The notes: a model not told the origin generated them from the letters alone. 64,000 nt of DNA from Methylibium sp035476815 (GCA_035476815.1 DATILD010000009.1:1-64000); one strand, 5' to 3'. Shown: positions 8,381 through 17,599, numbered from the stretch's first letter. Translations and numbers: made by a program.

Positions 8381-10099
8381 GTGGACACACTTGCCGATGC
8401 GCCGCAAAGCACCCTCTCGGGGGTCGCCCGGGTGCTCGTACATGCCGGCAAGCTCAACGTCAGGACTGCGGAGGACCTGGTCCGCAACGCGAAGGAGCAA
8501 AAACGCAGCTTCATCGCTGCGGTGCTTGCCGCGGGCGCCGTCAACCCGCAGGACCTTGCCCACACCCTGTCGAACGCGCTCGCGTTGCCGCTGCTGGATC
8601 TGGCCGCCGTCGATCCTCAGAAGCTGCCGCGCAATGTCATCGATGCCAAGTTGGCGACGCAGTACCAGGTCGTCGTGCTTGGCAAGCGCGGCAACCGGCT
8701 GTTCATCGCCGGCGCCGACCCGACCGACCAGGAGGCCGTCGAACGCATCAAGTTCGCCACGCAGCTGACGCCCGAGTGGGTCATCGTCGAGCACGACAAG
8801 CTGCTGCGGCTGGTCGATGCGGCGACCGCGTCGGCGACCGAAGCGCTCGAGTCCCTGGTGGCCGGCGACTTCGAGTTCGACGTCACTGAGGAAGAGGCCG
8901 GCACCAGCGAATCGGCCGACGTATCGACCGACGTCGAGGACGCGCCGGTCGTCCGCTTCCTCCAGAAGATGCTGATCGACGCCATCAACGCGCGCGCCTC
9001 GGACCTGCACTTCGAACCCTACGAATTCAACTACCGCGTGCGCTTCCGCGTCGACGGCGAGCTGCGCGAGATCACGCAGCCGCCGATCGCGATCAAGGAG
9101 AAGCTCGCGTCGCGCATCAAGGTCATCTCGCGGCTGGACATCGCCGAGAAGCGCGTGCCGCAGGACGGCCGGATGAAGCTGAAGTTCGGCAGCAAGGCCA
9201 TCGACTTCCGCGTCAGCACGCTGCCCACGCTGTTCGGCGAGAAGATCGTGATCCGCATTCTCGACCCGTCCAGCGCGAAGCTCGGGATCGAGGCGCTCGG
9301 CTACGAGAAGATCGAGAAGGAGCGCTTGCTGCTCGCGATCAAGCGCCCCTACGGCATGGTGTTGGTGACCGGACCGACCGGCTCCGGCAAGACCGTGTCG
9401 CTGTACACCTGCCTGAACATCCTCAACCAGCCGGGCGTGAACATCGCGACCGTCGAGGACCCGGCCGAAATCAACCTGCCAGGCATCAACCAGGTCAACG
9501 TCAACGACAAGGCCGGCATGAACTTCGCGGTCGCGCTCAAGGCCTTCCTGCGCCAGGACCCGGACATCATCATGGTCGGCGAGATCCGCGACCTCGAGAC
9601 CGCCGACATCGCGATCAAGGCGGCCCAGACCGGCCACATGGTCATGAGCACGCTGCACACGAATGACGCGCCGACGACCCTGACGCGCCTGATGAACATG
9701 GGTGTCGCGCCCTTCAACATCGCGTCCAGCGTGATTCTGATCACGGCGCAGCGTCTGGCACGCCGACTGTGCGAGAACTGCAAGGCACCCGCCGACTATC
9801 CTCGCGAAGCGATGCTGAAGACAGGCTTCGTCGACTCCGATTTGGACGGCAGCTGGAAGCCGTACCGCGCGGTGGGCTGTTCGAGTTGCAGCAACGGCTA
9901 TCGCGGACGGCTCGGTCTTTACCAAGTGATGCCGATCACCGACGAGATCCAGCGCATCATCCTCTCTCAGGGCAACGCGATGGACATCGAACAGCAGGCG
10001 CGCCGCGAAGGCGTGCGCGACCTCCGGCAGGCAGGGCTGATCAAGATCAAGGCCGGCATGACGACGCTCGAGGAAGTGATCTCGGTCACGAACGACTGA
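8381..10099 (+). CDS. pilB: Type IV pilus assembly ATPase PilB
   Basis: PilB (572 residues) is the cytoplasmic hexameric ATPase that drives pilus extension. An N-terminal GspE/MshEN-like domain (about 1-150) is followed by the secretion-ATPase core: Walker A GPTGSGKT (331-338), Walker B DIIMVGE (395-401), the AIRA/His box QTGHMVMSTLHTNDA, and a four-cysteine zinc site (Cys464, 467, 500, 503). The start is GTG 8381, the only start in frame before an upstream stop; no Shine-Dalgarno sequence is evident. It leads the pilB-pilC-pilD operon, which continues into coaE, zapD and yacG. Confidence 0.97.
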   Translation: MDTLADAPQSTLSGVARVLVHAGKLNVRTAEDLVRNAKEQKRSFIAAVLAAGAVNPQDLAHTLSNALALPLLDLAAVDPQKLPRNVIDAKLATQYQVVVLGKRGNRLFIAGADPTDQEAVERIKFATQLTPEWVIVEHDKLLRLVDAATASATEALESLVAGDFEFDVTEEEAGTSESADVSTDVEDAPVVRFLQKMLIDAINARASDLHFEPYEFNYRVRFRVDGELREITQPPIAIKEKLASRIKVISRLDIAEKRVPQDGRMKLKFGSKAIDFRVSTLPTLFGEKIVIRILDPSSAKLGIEALGYEKIEKERLLLAIKRPYGMVLVTGPTGSGKTVSLYTCLNILNQPGVNIATVEDPAEINLPGINQVNVNDKAGMNFAVALKAFLRQDPDIIMVGEIRDLETADIAIKAAQTGHMVMSTLHTNDAPTTLTRLMNMGVAPFNIASSVILITAQRLARRLCENCKAPADYPREAMLKTGFVDSDLDGSWKPYRAVGCSSCSNGYRGRLGLYQVMPITDEIQRIILSQGNAMDIEQQARREGVRDLRQAGLIKIKAGMTTLEEVISVTND

Positions 10100-10133
10100 G
10101 CCGACCGCCGCCCACACGACTCACAGGGACACC

Positions 10134-11369
10134 ATGGCCACAGCAGCAGCCGCCGCCACAGCGAACGCCAAGAACGTCAAGGAGTTCGTGTTCGAGTGGG
10201 AAGGCAAGGACAAGAACGGCAAGGTCGTGCGCGGCGAGATGCGGGCGGGCGGCGAGTCCGTCGTCAGTGCAAGCCTTCGTCGCCAGGGCATCCTCGTCAG
10301 CAAGGTGAAGAAGCGCCGCATGAGCGGCGGCAGCTCGATCAAGCAGAAGGACATCGCGATCTTCACGCGCCAGATTGCGACGATGATGCGCGCCGGGGTC
10401 CCGCTGTTGCAGTCTTTCGACATCGTGGCCCGCGGCAGCACCAACCCGCGCGTCACCAAGCTGCTGACCGACATCCGCTCGGACATCGAGACCGGCACGA
10501 GCCTCTCGTCGGCGTTCCGCAAGCACCCGCTCTACTTCGACGCGCTGTACTGCAATCTGGTCGAAGCCGGCGAAGCCGCCGGTATCTTGGAGACACTGCT
10601 CGATCGCCTGGCGACCTATCAAGAGAAGACGCTGGAAATCAAGCGCAAGATCAAGTCGGCGCTGATCTACCCGGTCGCGGTGCTGGTCGTCGCTTTCGTC
10701 GTCGTGTCGGTCATCATGATCTTCGTCATCCCGGCCTTCAAGGAGGTGTTTTCCAACTTCGGCGCCGACCTGCCGGCGCCGACGCTGGTCGTGATGGCGG
10801 TGTCGGAGTACTTCGTCAAGTACTGGTGGCTGATCTTCGGTGTCATCGGCGGATCGACCTACTTCTTCCTCGAGTCCTGGAAGCGGTCGGAGAAGATGCA
10901 GAAGACGATGGATCGCCTGCTGCTCAAGGTGCCGGTCTTCGGCGATCTGATGTACAAGTCGTCGGTGGCCCGCTGGACACGCACGCTCTCGACAATGTTC
11001 GCCGCTGGCGTTCCGCTGGTCGAAGCACTCGATTCGGTCGGCGGCGCGTCCGGCAACGCGGTCTTCGCCGAAGCGACCGAGCAGATTCAGAAGGACGTAT
11101 CGACCGGCGTCGCCCTGACCACAGCCATGCAGTCCACCGGGGTGTTCCCCGTCATGGTGCTGCAGATGTCGGCGATCGGCGAGGAATCCGGCGCACTCGA
11201 CCACATGCTCGCCAAGGCCGCGGAGTTCTACGAGGCGGAAGTCGACGAGGCCGTCAAGGGCCTGTCCAGCCTGCTGGAGCCGATCATCATCGTCGTGCTC
11301 GGCACCATCATCGGCGGCATCGTCGTGTCGATGTACCTGCCGATCTTCAAGCTGGGTCAGGTCGTCTGA
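10134..11369 (+). CDS. pilC: Type IV pilus inner-membrane platform protein PilC
   Basis: PilC (411 residues) is the polytopic inner-membrane platform on which PilB and PilT act. It has the duplicated GspF/T2SSF domain: the first copy at about 70-195 (IFTRQIATMMRAGVPLLQSF), a membrane segment near 180-205 (VAVLVVAFVVVSVIMIFVIP), the second copy at about 275-400 (RWTRTLSTMFAAGVPLVEAL), and a final membrane segment (IIIVVLGTIIGGIVVSMYLP). The 34-bp gap after pilB holds a weak ribosome site. Length and order match the family. Confidence 0.97.
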   Translation: MATAAAAATANAKNVKEFVFEWEGKDKNGKVVRGEMRAGGESVVSASLRRQGILVSKVKKRRMSGGSSIKQKDIAIFTRQIATMMRAGVPLLQSFDIVARGSTNPRVTKLLTDIRSDIETGTSLSSAFRKHPLYFDALYCNLVEAGEAAGILETLLDRLATYQEKTLEIKRKIKSALIYPVAVLVVAFVVVSVIMIFVIPAFKEVFSNFGADLPAPTLVVMAVSEYFVKYWWLIFGVIGGSTYFFLESWKRSEKMQKTMDRLLLKVPVFGDLMYKSSVARWTRTLSTMFAAGVPLVEALDSVGGASGNAVFAEATEQIQKDVSTGVALTTAMQSTGVFPVMVLQMSAIGEESGALDHMLAKAAEFYEAEVDEAVKGLSSLLEPIIIVVLGTIIGGIVVSMYLPIFKLGQVV

Positions 11370-11391
11370 TGCGGGCGGTGCTCATCGCCCG

Positions 11392-12258
11392 ATGATGTCC
11401 CCCGACGTTGCAGCGCTGCTGCTCTCGCCCTGGGCCTTGGGCGCGTTGGGCTTGTGCATCGGCAGCTTCCTCAACGTCGTCATCCACCGGCTGCCGGTGA
11501 TGATGGAGCGGGCCTGGAAGCGCGAAGGCGCCGAGTTGCTGGGTGTGCCGGTGCCGGACGAAGTCGCGTCCGCGCCGGCTCTCGGTCTCATGGGGCCGCC
11601 TTCGCGCTGTCCCGCCTGCGCCCATCGCATCCGCTGGTTCGAGAACATCCCCTTGCTCAGCTGGCTGGCGCTGCGCGGCCGCTGCTCGGCCTGCAAGACG
11701 CCGATCGGGCTGCGCTACCCGCTGGTCGAACTGACCACGGGGCTGCTGTTCGCGGCGGCCGCCTGGCGCTTCGGTCCGCAGCCCGTCGTGCTGGCATGGT
11801 GCGCCTTCGTGGCCGTGCTGATCGGGCTCTCGGGCATCGACTGGGATACCACCTTGCTGCCCGACAGCATGACGCTCGGCCTGCTGTGGGGCGGCTTGGC
11901 AGCCGCCGCGCTCGGCTGGACGCTGCCGCTGTCGACTGCCGTCTGGGGTGCGGTGTTCGGCTACCTGTCGCTGTGGTCGGTCTACTGGCTGTTCAAGCTC
12001 ACCACCGGGAAGGAAGGGATGGGCGCCGGCGACTTCAAGCTGCTCGCTGCGCTCGGCGCGTGGCTCGGGTGGCAGATGTTGCTGCCGATCGTCCTGGCCG
12101 CGTCGCTGATCGGCGCGGTGGTCGGCATCGGCCTCAAGCTGACTGGCGGTCTGCACGAAGGTCGTTACGTACCCTTCGGGCCCTTCCTCGCGGGCGCCGG
12201 GCTCGTGGTCCTGTTCGCTGGTGCGGAACGCGTGACCGAGTGGCTCGGCTGGGTCTGA
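11392..12258 (+). CDS. pilD: Prepilin peptidase / N-methyltransferase PilD
   Basis: PilD (288 residues) cleaves and N-methylates type IV prepilins and type II pseudopilins at the inner membrane. It shows the cytoplasmic zinc site of four cysteines (Cys73, 76, 98, 101), expected for the bifunctional form, and the catalytic aspartates (Asp150 in GIDWD and Asp214 in GAGDFK), with about seven membrane segments. It starts ATG-ATG at 11392, 22 nt after pilC. Confidence 0.97.
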   Translation: MMSPDVAALLLSPWALGALGLCIGSFLNVVIHRLPVMMERAWKREGAELLGVPVPDEVASAPALGLMGPPSRCPACAHRIRWFENIPLLSWLALRGRCSACKTPIGLRYPLVELTTGLLFAAAAWRFGPQPVVLAWCAFVAVLIGLSGIDWDTTLLPDSMTLGLLWGGLAAAALGWTLPLSTAVWGAVFGYLSLWSVYWLFKLTTGKEGMGAGDFKLLAALGAWLGWQMLLPIVLAASLIGAVVGIGLKLTGGLHEGRYVPFGPFLAGAGLVVLFAGAERVTEWLGWV

Positions 12259-12268
12259 CGATGCCGCC

Positions 12269-12883
12269 ATGGACGTCGTCGCGCTGCGCATCGGACTGAC
12301 GGGCGGCATTGGCAGCGGCAAGAGTGCCGCGGCCCAGGCACTGCAGCGCCTCGGCGCCGCGCTGATCGACACCGACGCGATTGCGCACGAGCTGACGGCG
12401 GCCGGCGGCGAAGCCGTCGCCGCCCTGTCCGCCCGCTTCGGCTCCGCCTGCCTCGACGCGGCCGGCGCGCTCGACCGGCGCTGGATGCGCGAGCGCGCGT
12501 TCAGCGACCCGACAGTGCTCCGGACACTCGAAGCGATCCTCCACCCGCTGATCGGCAGCACCGCCGAGCGCCGTGCTCGCGACGCCAGCGGTGCCGCGTG
12601 CATCGTGTTCGACGTACCGCTGTTGGTCGAGACCGGATCCTGGCGCCGCCGTGTCGACCGCGTCCTCGTGATCGACTGCAGCGAAGCGACGCAGGCACGA
12701 CGCGTCGCTGCGCGGCCCGGCTCGTCCGAGGCGCACGCCCAGCGCGTCATCGCCCGCCAGGCAACACGCGCCGCGCGACGAGCCGCGGCCGACGCGGTGA
12801 TCGACAACGAGCGCGAGGGCCTGGCGGGTCTGCACGAAAACGTCGCGCGGCTGTGGGACACCTGGCTCGCAACCCGGACCTGA
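12269..12883 (+). CDS. coaE: Dephospho-CoA kinase
   Basis: CoaE (204 residues) catalyses the last step of coenzyme A synthesis, ATP-dependent phosphorylation of the 3'-OH of dephospho-CoA. The P-loop GLTGGIGSGKS lies near the N terminus, the substrate segment LIDTDAIAHEL follows, and VFDVPLLVETG is characteristic. The start is ATG 12269, 10 nt after pilD. The pilD-coaE-zapD-yacG order is the common proteobacterial arrangement. Confidence 0.97.
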   Translation: MDVVALRIGLTGGIGSGKSAAAQALQRLGAALIDTDAIAHELTAAGGEAVAALSARFGSACLDAAGALDRRWMRERAFSDPTVLRTLEAILHPLIGSTAERRARDASGAACIVFDVPLLVETGSWRRRVDRVLVIDCSEATQARRVAARPGSSEAHAQRVIARQATRAARRAAADAVIDNEREGLAGLHENVARLWDTWLATRT

Positions 12884-12892
12884 GTTGACGCT

Positions 12893-13690
12893 GTGGAACA
12901 ATCCGTCGCATCGACAGCGGCGGAGCGGCCGGCCTTGATCCTGTACGAGTACCCGTTCAACGAGAGCATCCGCACGATGTTGCGGCTCGAGCACCTGTTC
13001 GACCGCCTGGAGACCCTGGTCGAGCGCGATGCCCCGATCGACCACCACTTCGCGCTCGCGACGATCTTCGAGATCATGGACGTCGCCTCGCGCGCCGATC
13101 TCAAGAGCGACCTGCTGAAGGATCTAGAGCGCCACCGCTCGCAGCTGGCGCAGTTCCGCGGCAACCCGTCGATCTCCGAGGCCGCGCTCGAGCAGGTCAT
13201 CGCGCGCATCGACCATGCCTTCGACGCGCTGAACCGGCTGCCCGGCAAGGCGGGCCATGCCCTGACGGCCAACGAGTGGCTGATGAGCATCCGCAGCCGC
13301 ATCAACATCCCCGGCGGGACCTGCGAGTTCGACCTCCCGTCCTACTATGCGTGGCAGCACGAGGGCGCCGAGCAGCGGCGCACCGACCTGCGCCGCTGGC
13401 TCGCGACGCTGGTCCCGCTGGCCGATGCGCTGAAGGTGCTGCTGGCCCTGCTGCGCGAGTCGGGCGGCCCCCACATGGTGGTCGCGCCGGGCGGGCAGTT
13501 CCAGCAGAGCCTGACCGCGGGCCGCACCTACAGCCTGTTGCGGGTCCGCATCGACCAGACGCTGGGCCTGATCCCCGAAATCAGCGGCCACCGGCTGCTC
13601 GTCTCGGTCCGCTGGATGCGCGCAGACGGCGACGGGCGGCTGCGGCTGCAGGCCGAGGACACCGCCTTCGAGCTCACCCTGTGCGCATGA
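12893..13690 (+). CDS. zapD: Cell division protein ZapD
   Basis: ZapD (265 residues, formerly YacF/DUF1342) bundles FtsZ filaments and stabilises the Z-ring. Family landmarks are LILYEYPFNESIRTMLRLEH at the N terminus, the all-helical middle, and the C-terminal beta domain with RVRIDQTLGLIPEISGHR. It starts at GTG 12893, 9 nt after coaE, and its stop overlaps the yacG start (ATGA). Confidence 0.95.
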   Translation: MEQSVASTAAERPALILYEYPFNESIRTMLRLEHLFDRLETLVERDAPIDHHFALATIFEIMDVASRADLKSDLLKDLERHRSQLAQFRGNPSISEAALEQVIARIDHAFDALNRLPGKAGHALTANEWLMSIRSRINIPGGTCEFDLPSYYAWQHEGAEQRRTDLRRWLATLVPLADALKVLLALLRESGGPHMVVAPGGQFQQSLTAGRTYSLLRVRIDQTLGLIPEISGHRLLVSVRWMRADGDGRLRLQAEDTAFELTLCA

Positions 13691-13881
13691 CGTCGCCCGT
13701 CCGCCCGACGCTCGTGTCTTGCCCGCGCTGCGGCCAGCAGTGCGAGTTTGCGCCCACCAACCCGTACCGCCCGTTCTGCTCCGAGCGCTGCAAGCTCGGC
13801 GATCTGGGCGCCTGGGCCAGCGAGCGCTACCGCGTCGCGGCCCCGCCCACCGACGAACCCGACGCGACAGACGACAGCTGA
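13687..13881 (+). CDS. yacG: DNA gyrase inhibitor / zinc-binding protein YacG
   Basis: A 64-residue zinc-ribbon protein with CPRCGQQC and CSERCKLGDLGAWASERY, exactly the YacG pattern (CxxC...CxxxC with LxxWxxE). YacG binds GyrB and inhibits gyrase in E. coli; its wider role is unclear. The ATG overlaps the zapD stop by 4 nt. The acidic tail (PTDEPDATDDS) is not conserved. Confidence 0.95.
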   Translation: MTSPVRPTLVSCPRCGQQCEFAPTNPYRPFCSERCKLGDLGAWASERYRVAAPPTDEPDATDDS

Positions 13882-13979
13882 GCGCTCACTGACCATCAGT
13901 CGGGGGGATGGTCGTCGCCGTTCAAACTCGCCACACTGCCTTCTCGGCAAGGACGGCAGCGAGTTCAGGAGCGTTGGCG

Positions 13980-14201
13980 ATGGCGCAGTTCACGGGTCCC
14001 CGGCATCCGCCTCATGGCGCACAGGCAGCAGCGGTGCGTGTGGAGCCGGCGGTCACCGCGGCCGTGGAAGACCACACCTGGTTCGACTCGTCCTGGGAAC
14101 TGCGCAAGGGGCTCGACGTCGCGGAATTGCCTTGGCTGCCCGAAGAAGGCATGGCGGCGCCGGGGATGGCGCCGTTCAACCCGGATGCGTCGCCCCGCTG
14201 A
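13980..14201 (+). CDS. Small protein of unknown function
   Basis: A 73-residue frame beginning MAQFTGPRHPPHG, with an excellent ribosome site (AGGAG at 13967-13971, 8 nt before ATG 13980). This supports that start over an upstream one at 13908. The centre HTWFDSSWELRKGLDV is rich in aromatic and charged residues and does not look like random GC-rich translation. No domain is recognised, and there is no signal peptide or membrane helix. It follows yacG on the same strand, and its 3' end overlaps the convergent mutT stop by 26 nt. Coding status is probable rather than certain. Confidence 0.6.
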   Translation: MAQFTGPRHPPHGAQAAAVRVEPAVTAAVEDHTWFDSSWELRKGLDVAELPWLPEEGMAAPGMAPFNPDASPR

Positions 14202-14613
14202 AGCCCCGTTCTTCGGCCAACCACCGCAACACCGGCACCGTGCCGGGCAGCACGGGCGCGACGCCGACCGGCAGCCCCTGCCAGCTCGCCGACTGACCTT
14301 CGCGCATGGCCAGCGCCCCCACCCAGGCGCGCACCTTGCAGAAATGCAGCCGCACCAGCGCATGCGGATAGTCGAACACCTCGACCTTCCAGCGCTCGGC
14401 GCCATCGATGCGGATGCCCAGCTCCTCCTCGAGCTCGCGTGCCAGCGCGTCCTCGACCGATTCGCCCGCCTCGAGCTTGCCGCCCGGGAACTCCCAGTAG
14501 CCGGCGTACACCTTGCCCACCGGACGCGAGGTCAGCAGGAAGCGCCCCGCCGCATCGATCAGCACGCCGACGGCCACGTCCACCGGTGTGCGACCGGCCA
14601 CTGCCTCACCCAT
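14176..14613 (-). CDS. mutT: 8-oxo-dGTP diphosphatase (MutT-type Nudix hydrolase)
   Basis: A 145-residue Nudix hydrolase that removes oxidised GTP/dGTP. The Nudix box is intact within GGKLEAGESVEDALARELEE and the following ELGI, and the N-terminal VDVAVGVLIDAAGRFLLTSR is typical of MutT. ATG 14613 lies inside the end of the upstream ATPase gene (8-nt overlap), so the longer frame to 14703 is rejected. It is the last gene of the minus-strand operon that begins at algH. Confidence 0.9.
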   Translation of the reverse strand: MGEAVAGRTPVDVAVGVLIDAAGRFLLTSRPVGKVYAGYWEFPGGKLEAGESVEDALARELEEELGIRIDGAERWKVEVFDYPHALVRLHFCKVRAWVGALAMREGQSASWQGLPVGVAPVLPGTVPVLRWLAEERGFSGATHPG

Positions 14614-15499
14614 CGGCGCGCCCCACCAGATCGCGCGCGAACTGCCAGGCAACGCGCCCCGAGCGCGAACCGCGCTCCAGCGCCCACACCAGCGCCTCGG
14701 CACGCGCCGCGGCGATGCCCGCCTCGTCGAGGCCGAAGGCGCGCAGCCACTGCGCCACGATCGCCAGGTACTCGGCCTGGCTGAAGGGATAGAAGCTGAT
14801 CCACAGCCCGAAGCGCTCGGACAGCGAAATCTTCTCCTCGACGCCCTCGCCCGGGTGCACCTCGCCGTCGGCGGTGTGCTTGTAGCTCAGGTTCTCCTGC
14901 ATGTACTCGGGCAGCAGGTGGCGGCGATTGGAGGTCGCGACGATCAGCACGTTGTCGCCGGCGCGCGCCACCGAGCCGTCGAGCACCGACTTCAGCGCCT
15001 TGTAGCCGGCCTCGCCCTCGTCGAAGCTCAGGTCGTCGCAGAACACGAAGTAGCGCTCGGGACGGTCGGCGACCGCCTCGACGATGTCGGGCAGGTCCAG
15101 CAGGTCGGCCTTGTCGACCTCGATCAGGCGCAGGCCCTGGTCGGCATAGGCATTCAGGCAGGCCTTGACCAGCGAGGACTTGCCGGTGCCCCGGGCCCCG
15201 GTCAGCAGCATGTTGTTGGCCGGCCGGCCGGCGACGAACTGCGCGGTGTTGCGGGTCATGCGCTCCTTCTGCGCATCGACCTCGCGCAGGTCGTCGAGAC
15301 GGATCGTCGCCACCTGACGCACCGGCTCGAGCCAGCCGCCGCCGAGCAGCGAGGCGCCGCGGCGGCGGTAGCGGAAGGCGCTGGACGCGGCCCAGTCGGG
15401 CGGCTGCACCGCGCGGTGGCCGGGGCCCGGCAGCAACACGTCGACACGGGCCAGCAGCGCCTCGGCGCGCTGCAGCAGTCGTTGGAGGTCGTCGCTCAT
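14606..15499 (-). CDS. DUF815 AAA+ ATPase
   Basis: A 297-residue P-loop ATPase of the DUF815 family. Walker A is LLTGARGTGKSSLVKA, Walker B is RYFVFCDDLSFD, and NVLIVATSNRRHLLPEY, EEKISLSERFGLW and SFYPFSQAEYL are hallmark segments. DUF815 proteins are widespread and usually sit beside mutT or argJ; their biochemical role is not established. The family begins at ATG 15499 (MSDDLQRLL); the 55 extra upstream codons in frame have no similarity. It overlaps mutT by 8 nt. Confidence 0.92.
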   Translation of the reverse strand: MSDDLQRLLQRAEALLARVDVLLPGPGHRAVQPPDWAASSAFRYRRRGASLLGGGWLEPVRQVATIRLDDLREVDAQKERMTRNTAQFVAGRPANNMLLTGARGTGKSSLVKACLNAYADQGLRLIEVDKADLLDLPDIVEAVADRPERYFVFCDDLSFDEGEAGYKALKSVLDGSVARAGDNVLIVATSNRRHLLPEYMQENLSYKHTADGEVHPGEGVEEKISLSERFGLWISFYPFSQAEYLAIVAQWLRAFGLDEAGIAAARAEALVWALERGSRSGRVAWQFARDLVGRADG

Positions 15500-15528
15500 G
15501 GGCGCCGAGTGTAGGAGCGGTGGCGCGC

Positions 15529-16269
15529 TCAGGCGCCGCCGAGCGCGGCGGCGATCTCGCCGCGCACGCGCTCGGCGAGCGCGCGCCGGTCGGCATGCTC
15601 GCTGCCCAGCGGTGGCAGGAAGGCCACGCGCACGCGCAGGCCCTCGGCACACACGACCCACCACAGGCTCTGCAGCAGCGTCGTGTCGCCGACGTAGGCC
15701 ACCGCCGGACTGACCGCGTGCACGGCGTCGGAGAAGCGCAGCGCGATCGGCTGGACCGGCGTGCCGGTCACGATCGCCGCCTGCAGCAGGTTGGCATGGA
15801 AGGGCAGCAACTCATGGCCCGCGCCGGTCGTGCCCTCCGGGAACACCGCCACCGCGTCGCCGGCGACGAGCGCCTCGCCGATGTGGTGCATCACGCGCAT
15901 CGCGTCGCGGCGGCGTTCGCGCTCGAGGTAGAGCGAGTCGGCGGCATCGACCAGTCGGTTCAGCACCGGCCAGCGCCTCACGTCGGACTTGGACACGAAG
16001 CGCGCGCGCGGGCACAGCGCGTGGATCGCGACGATGTCCAGCCACGAGACATGGTTGGCCACCAGCAAGGTACCGCCGGGACGCGGCGCGCCCGCCCCCT
16101 CCAGCGTCACGCCGGTCACGCGCAGCAGCTTGCCCGCCCACCGGCGGATGCGCTCGTGGCGCGCCGCGGCATCGAGCGAAGGAAAGCGCAGCAGTGCGAA
16201 CGCCACGCCATGCAGCACATGCGCCGCGATGCGCAGCAGCCGCCATGCGGCGCGCAGGCGCCGCCTCAC
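15529..16269 (-). CDS. plsC: 1-acyl-sn-glycerol-3-phosphate acyltransferase
   Basis: A 246-residue PlsC-family acyltransferase of the inner membrane, making phosphatidate in phospholipid synthesis. The HX4D catalytic motif is NHVSWLD, the glycerol-phosphate-binding motif is FPEGTT, and an N-terminal hydrophobic helix (about 8-28) anchors it. It follows pyrC' by 22 bp, as often seen in Burkholderiales. Acyl specificity cannot be read from the sequence; ornithine-lipid or lipid A-type acyltransferases are less likely alternatives. Confidence 0.9.
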   Translation of the reverse strand: MRRRLRAAWRLLRIAAHVLHGVAFALLRFPSLDAAARHERIRRWAGKLLRVTGVTLEGAGAPRPGGTLLVANHVSWLDIVAIHALCPRARFVSKSDVRRWPVLNRLVDAADSLYLERERRRDAMRVMHHIGEALVAGDAVAVFPEGTTGAGHELLPFHANLLQAAIVTGTPVQPIALRFSDAVHAVSPAVAYVGDTTLLQSLWWVVCAEGLRVRVAFLPPLGSEHADRRALAERVRGEIAAALGGA

Positions 16270-16291
16270 CGCGGCCGGACCCTGTGTCGCC

Positions 16292-17599
16292 TCATGCCGC
16301 CTCGTGCGCGATCTGCCCGGCCACCAGCGTGCAGCGCACCCTGGCCGGCAGCTCGACGCCGCTGGTGTCGAAGGCGAAGGGCGTGTGCTTGCCCTGGCTG
16401 CGCAGCGCGCTCGCGGTGACCGGCCAGCGGCCCTCGGCGTCGAACAGGCAGAGGTCGGCGACGCCGCCCTCGACCACCCGGCCGGCGCTCGCCGCCAGCG
16501 AGCCCAGTGCGCCGCCGAGCACGCGCACCGGCTCGCTGGTCACGGTGGCCAGCGCGCGCCGCAGGCCCGCACCGGACTCGTCGCCCCACTTCAGCGCCAG
16601 GCCGAGCAGCAGTTCCAGCCCGGTCGCGCCGGGCTCGGCCTCGGCGAAGGGCAGGGTCTTGGCATCGGCGTCGACCGGCGTGTGGTCGGATACCAGCGCG
16701 TCGATCGTGCCGTCGGCCAGCGCCGCGCGCAGCGCGTCGCGGTCGCGCGGCTGGCGCAGCGGCGGCACGAGGCGCATCGCCGGGTTGAAGTAGCCGATGT
16801 CGACATCGGTCAGGTGCAGCGAGTTGATGCTGACGTCGGCCGTGACCGGCAGGCCCTCGGCCTTGGCGGCACGCAGCAGCTCGACGCCGGCCGCGCTCGA
16901 CAGCCGGCACAGGTGCACCCGCGCGCCGCTGGCGCGGACCAGGTCGAAGATGGTGTGCAGCGCGATCGTCTCGGCGCTGACCGGCACGCTGGCCAGGCCC
17001 AGCCGCGTCGCCACCGCGCCGCTCGCCGCAACCCCCTTGCCGAGCCAGGGGTCGTTGGGGCGCAGCCAGACCGTGTAGCCGAAGGTCGCCGCGTACTGCA
17101 GCGCGCGCGCCAGCACCTGGGTGTCGCGCACCGGCGCATCGGCCTGCGAGAAGCCGACGCAGCCGGCCTCGGTCAGCTCGGCCATCTCGGTCAGCACCTC
17201 GCCGGCGAGGCCGCGGGTCAGCGCGCCGAGCGGGAACAGCCGGCAGCGGCTGAGCTTGCGGGCGCGGAACTTGAGCATCTCGACCAGGCCGGGCTCGTCG
17301 AGCGTCGGGTCGGTGTCGGGCAGGCAGACGACGCTGGTCACGCCGCCGGCGGCGGCCGCGGCGAGCTCGCTCTCGAGCATGCCCTCGTGCTCGTGGCCGG
17401 GTTCGCGCAGCCGGGCGGCGAGGTCGACCAGGCCCGGGGCGACGATCAGGTCGCTGGCGTCGAGCGTGCGCTCGGCACCGAAGTCCGGCGCGACCTTGCC
17501 GATCGCGACGATGCGACCCGAGGCGATCGCCACATCGGCGCGCTCGTCGCGGCCCGAGGCGGGGTCGATCACGCGGCCGTGGCGGATCAGGATCTTCAT
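16292..17599 (-). CDS. pyrC': Inactive dihydroorotase-like subunit of aspartate transcarbamoylase (PyrC')
   Basis: A 435-residue dihydroorotase-fold protein, next to pyrB and overlapping it by 4 nt. Metal ligands of active type I dihydroorotases are replaced. The usual HxH after PGLVDL reads PGLVDLAARLREPG, the central His site reads TVWLRPNDPW, and VCHVS is VHLCRLSS; only the late SDHTP is kept. This matches the catalytically dead PyrC' (PyrX) that assembles with PyrB into a dodecamer in Pseudomonas and relatives, where it is structurally required. A functional dihydroorotase must therefore be encoded elsewhere. It is a pseudoenzyme, not a pseudogene: the frame is intact. Confidence 0.9.
   Translation of the reverse strand: MKILIRHGRVIDPASGRDERADVAIASGRIVAIGKVAPDFGAERTLDASDLIVAPGLVDLAARLREPGHEHEGMLESELAAAAAGGVTSVVCLPDTDPTLDEPGLVEMLKFRARKLSRCRLFPLGALTRGLAGEVLTEMAELTEAGCVGFSQADAPVRDTQVLARALQYAATFGYTVWLRPNDPWLGKGVAASGAVATRLGLASVPVSAETIALHTIFDLVRASGARVHLCRLSSAAGVELLRAAKAEGLPVTADVSINSLHLTDVDIGYFNPAMRLVPPLRQPRDRDALRAALADGTIDALVSDHTPVDADAKTLPFAEAEPGATGLELLLGLALKWGDESGAGLRRALATVTSEPVRVLGGALGSLAASAGRVVEGGVADLCLFDAEGRWPVTASALRSQGKHTPFAFDTSGVELPARVRCTLVAGQIAHEAA

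Noticed and set aside
13908..13979. Upstream start for the small gene after yacG
   Set aside because: The ATG at 13980 has AGGAG at proper spacing; the upstream start has none, and the extra residues look random.
16292..17599. pyrC as a pseudogene because metal ligands are missing
   Set aside because: The frame is full length and coupled to pyrB; this is the known inactive PyrC' form.
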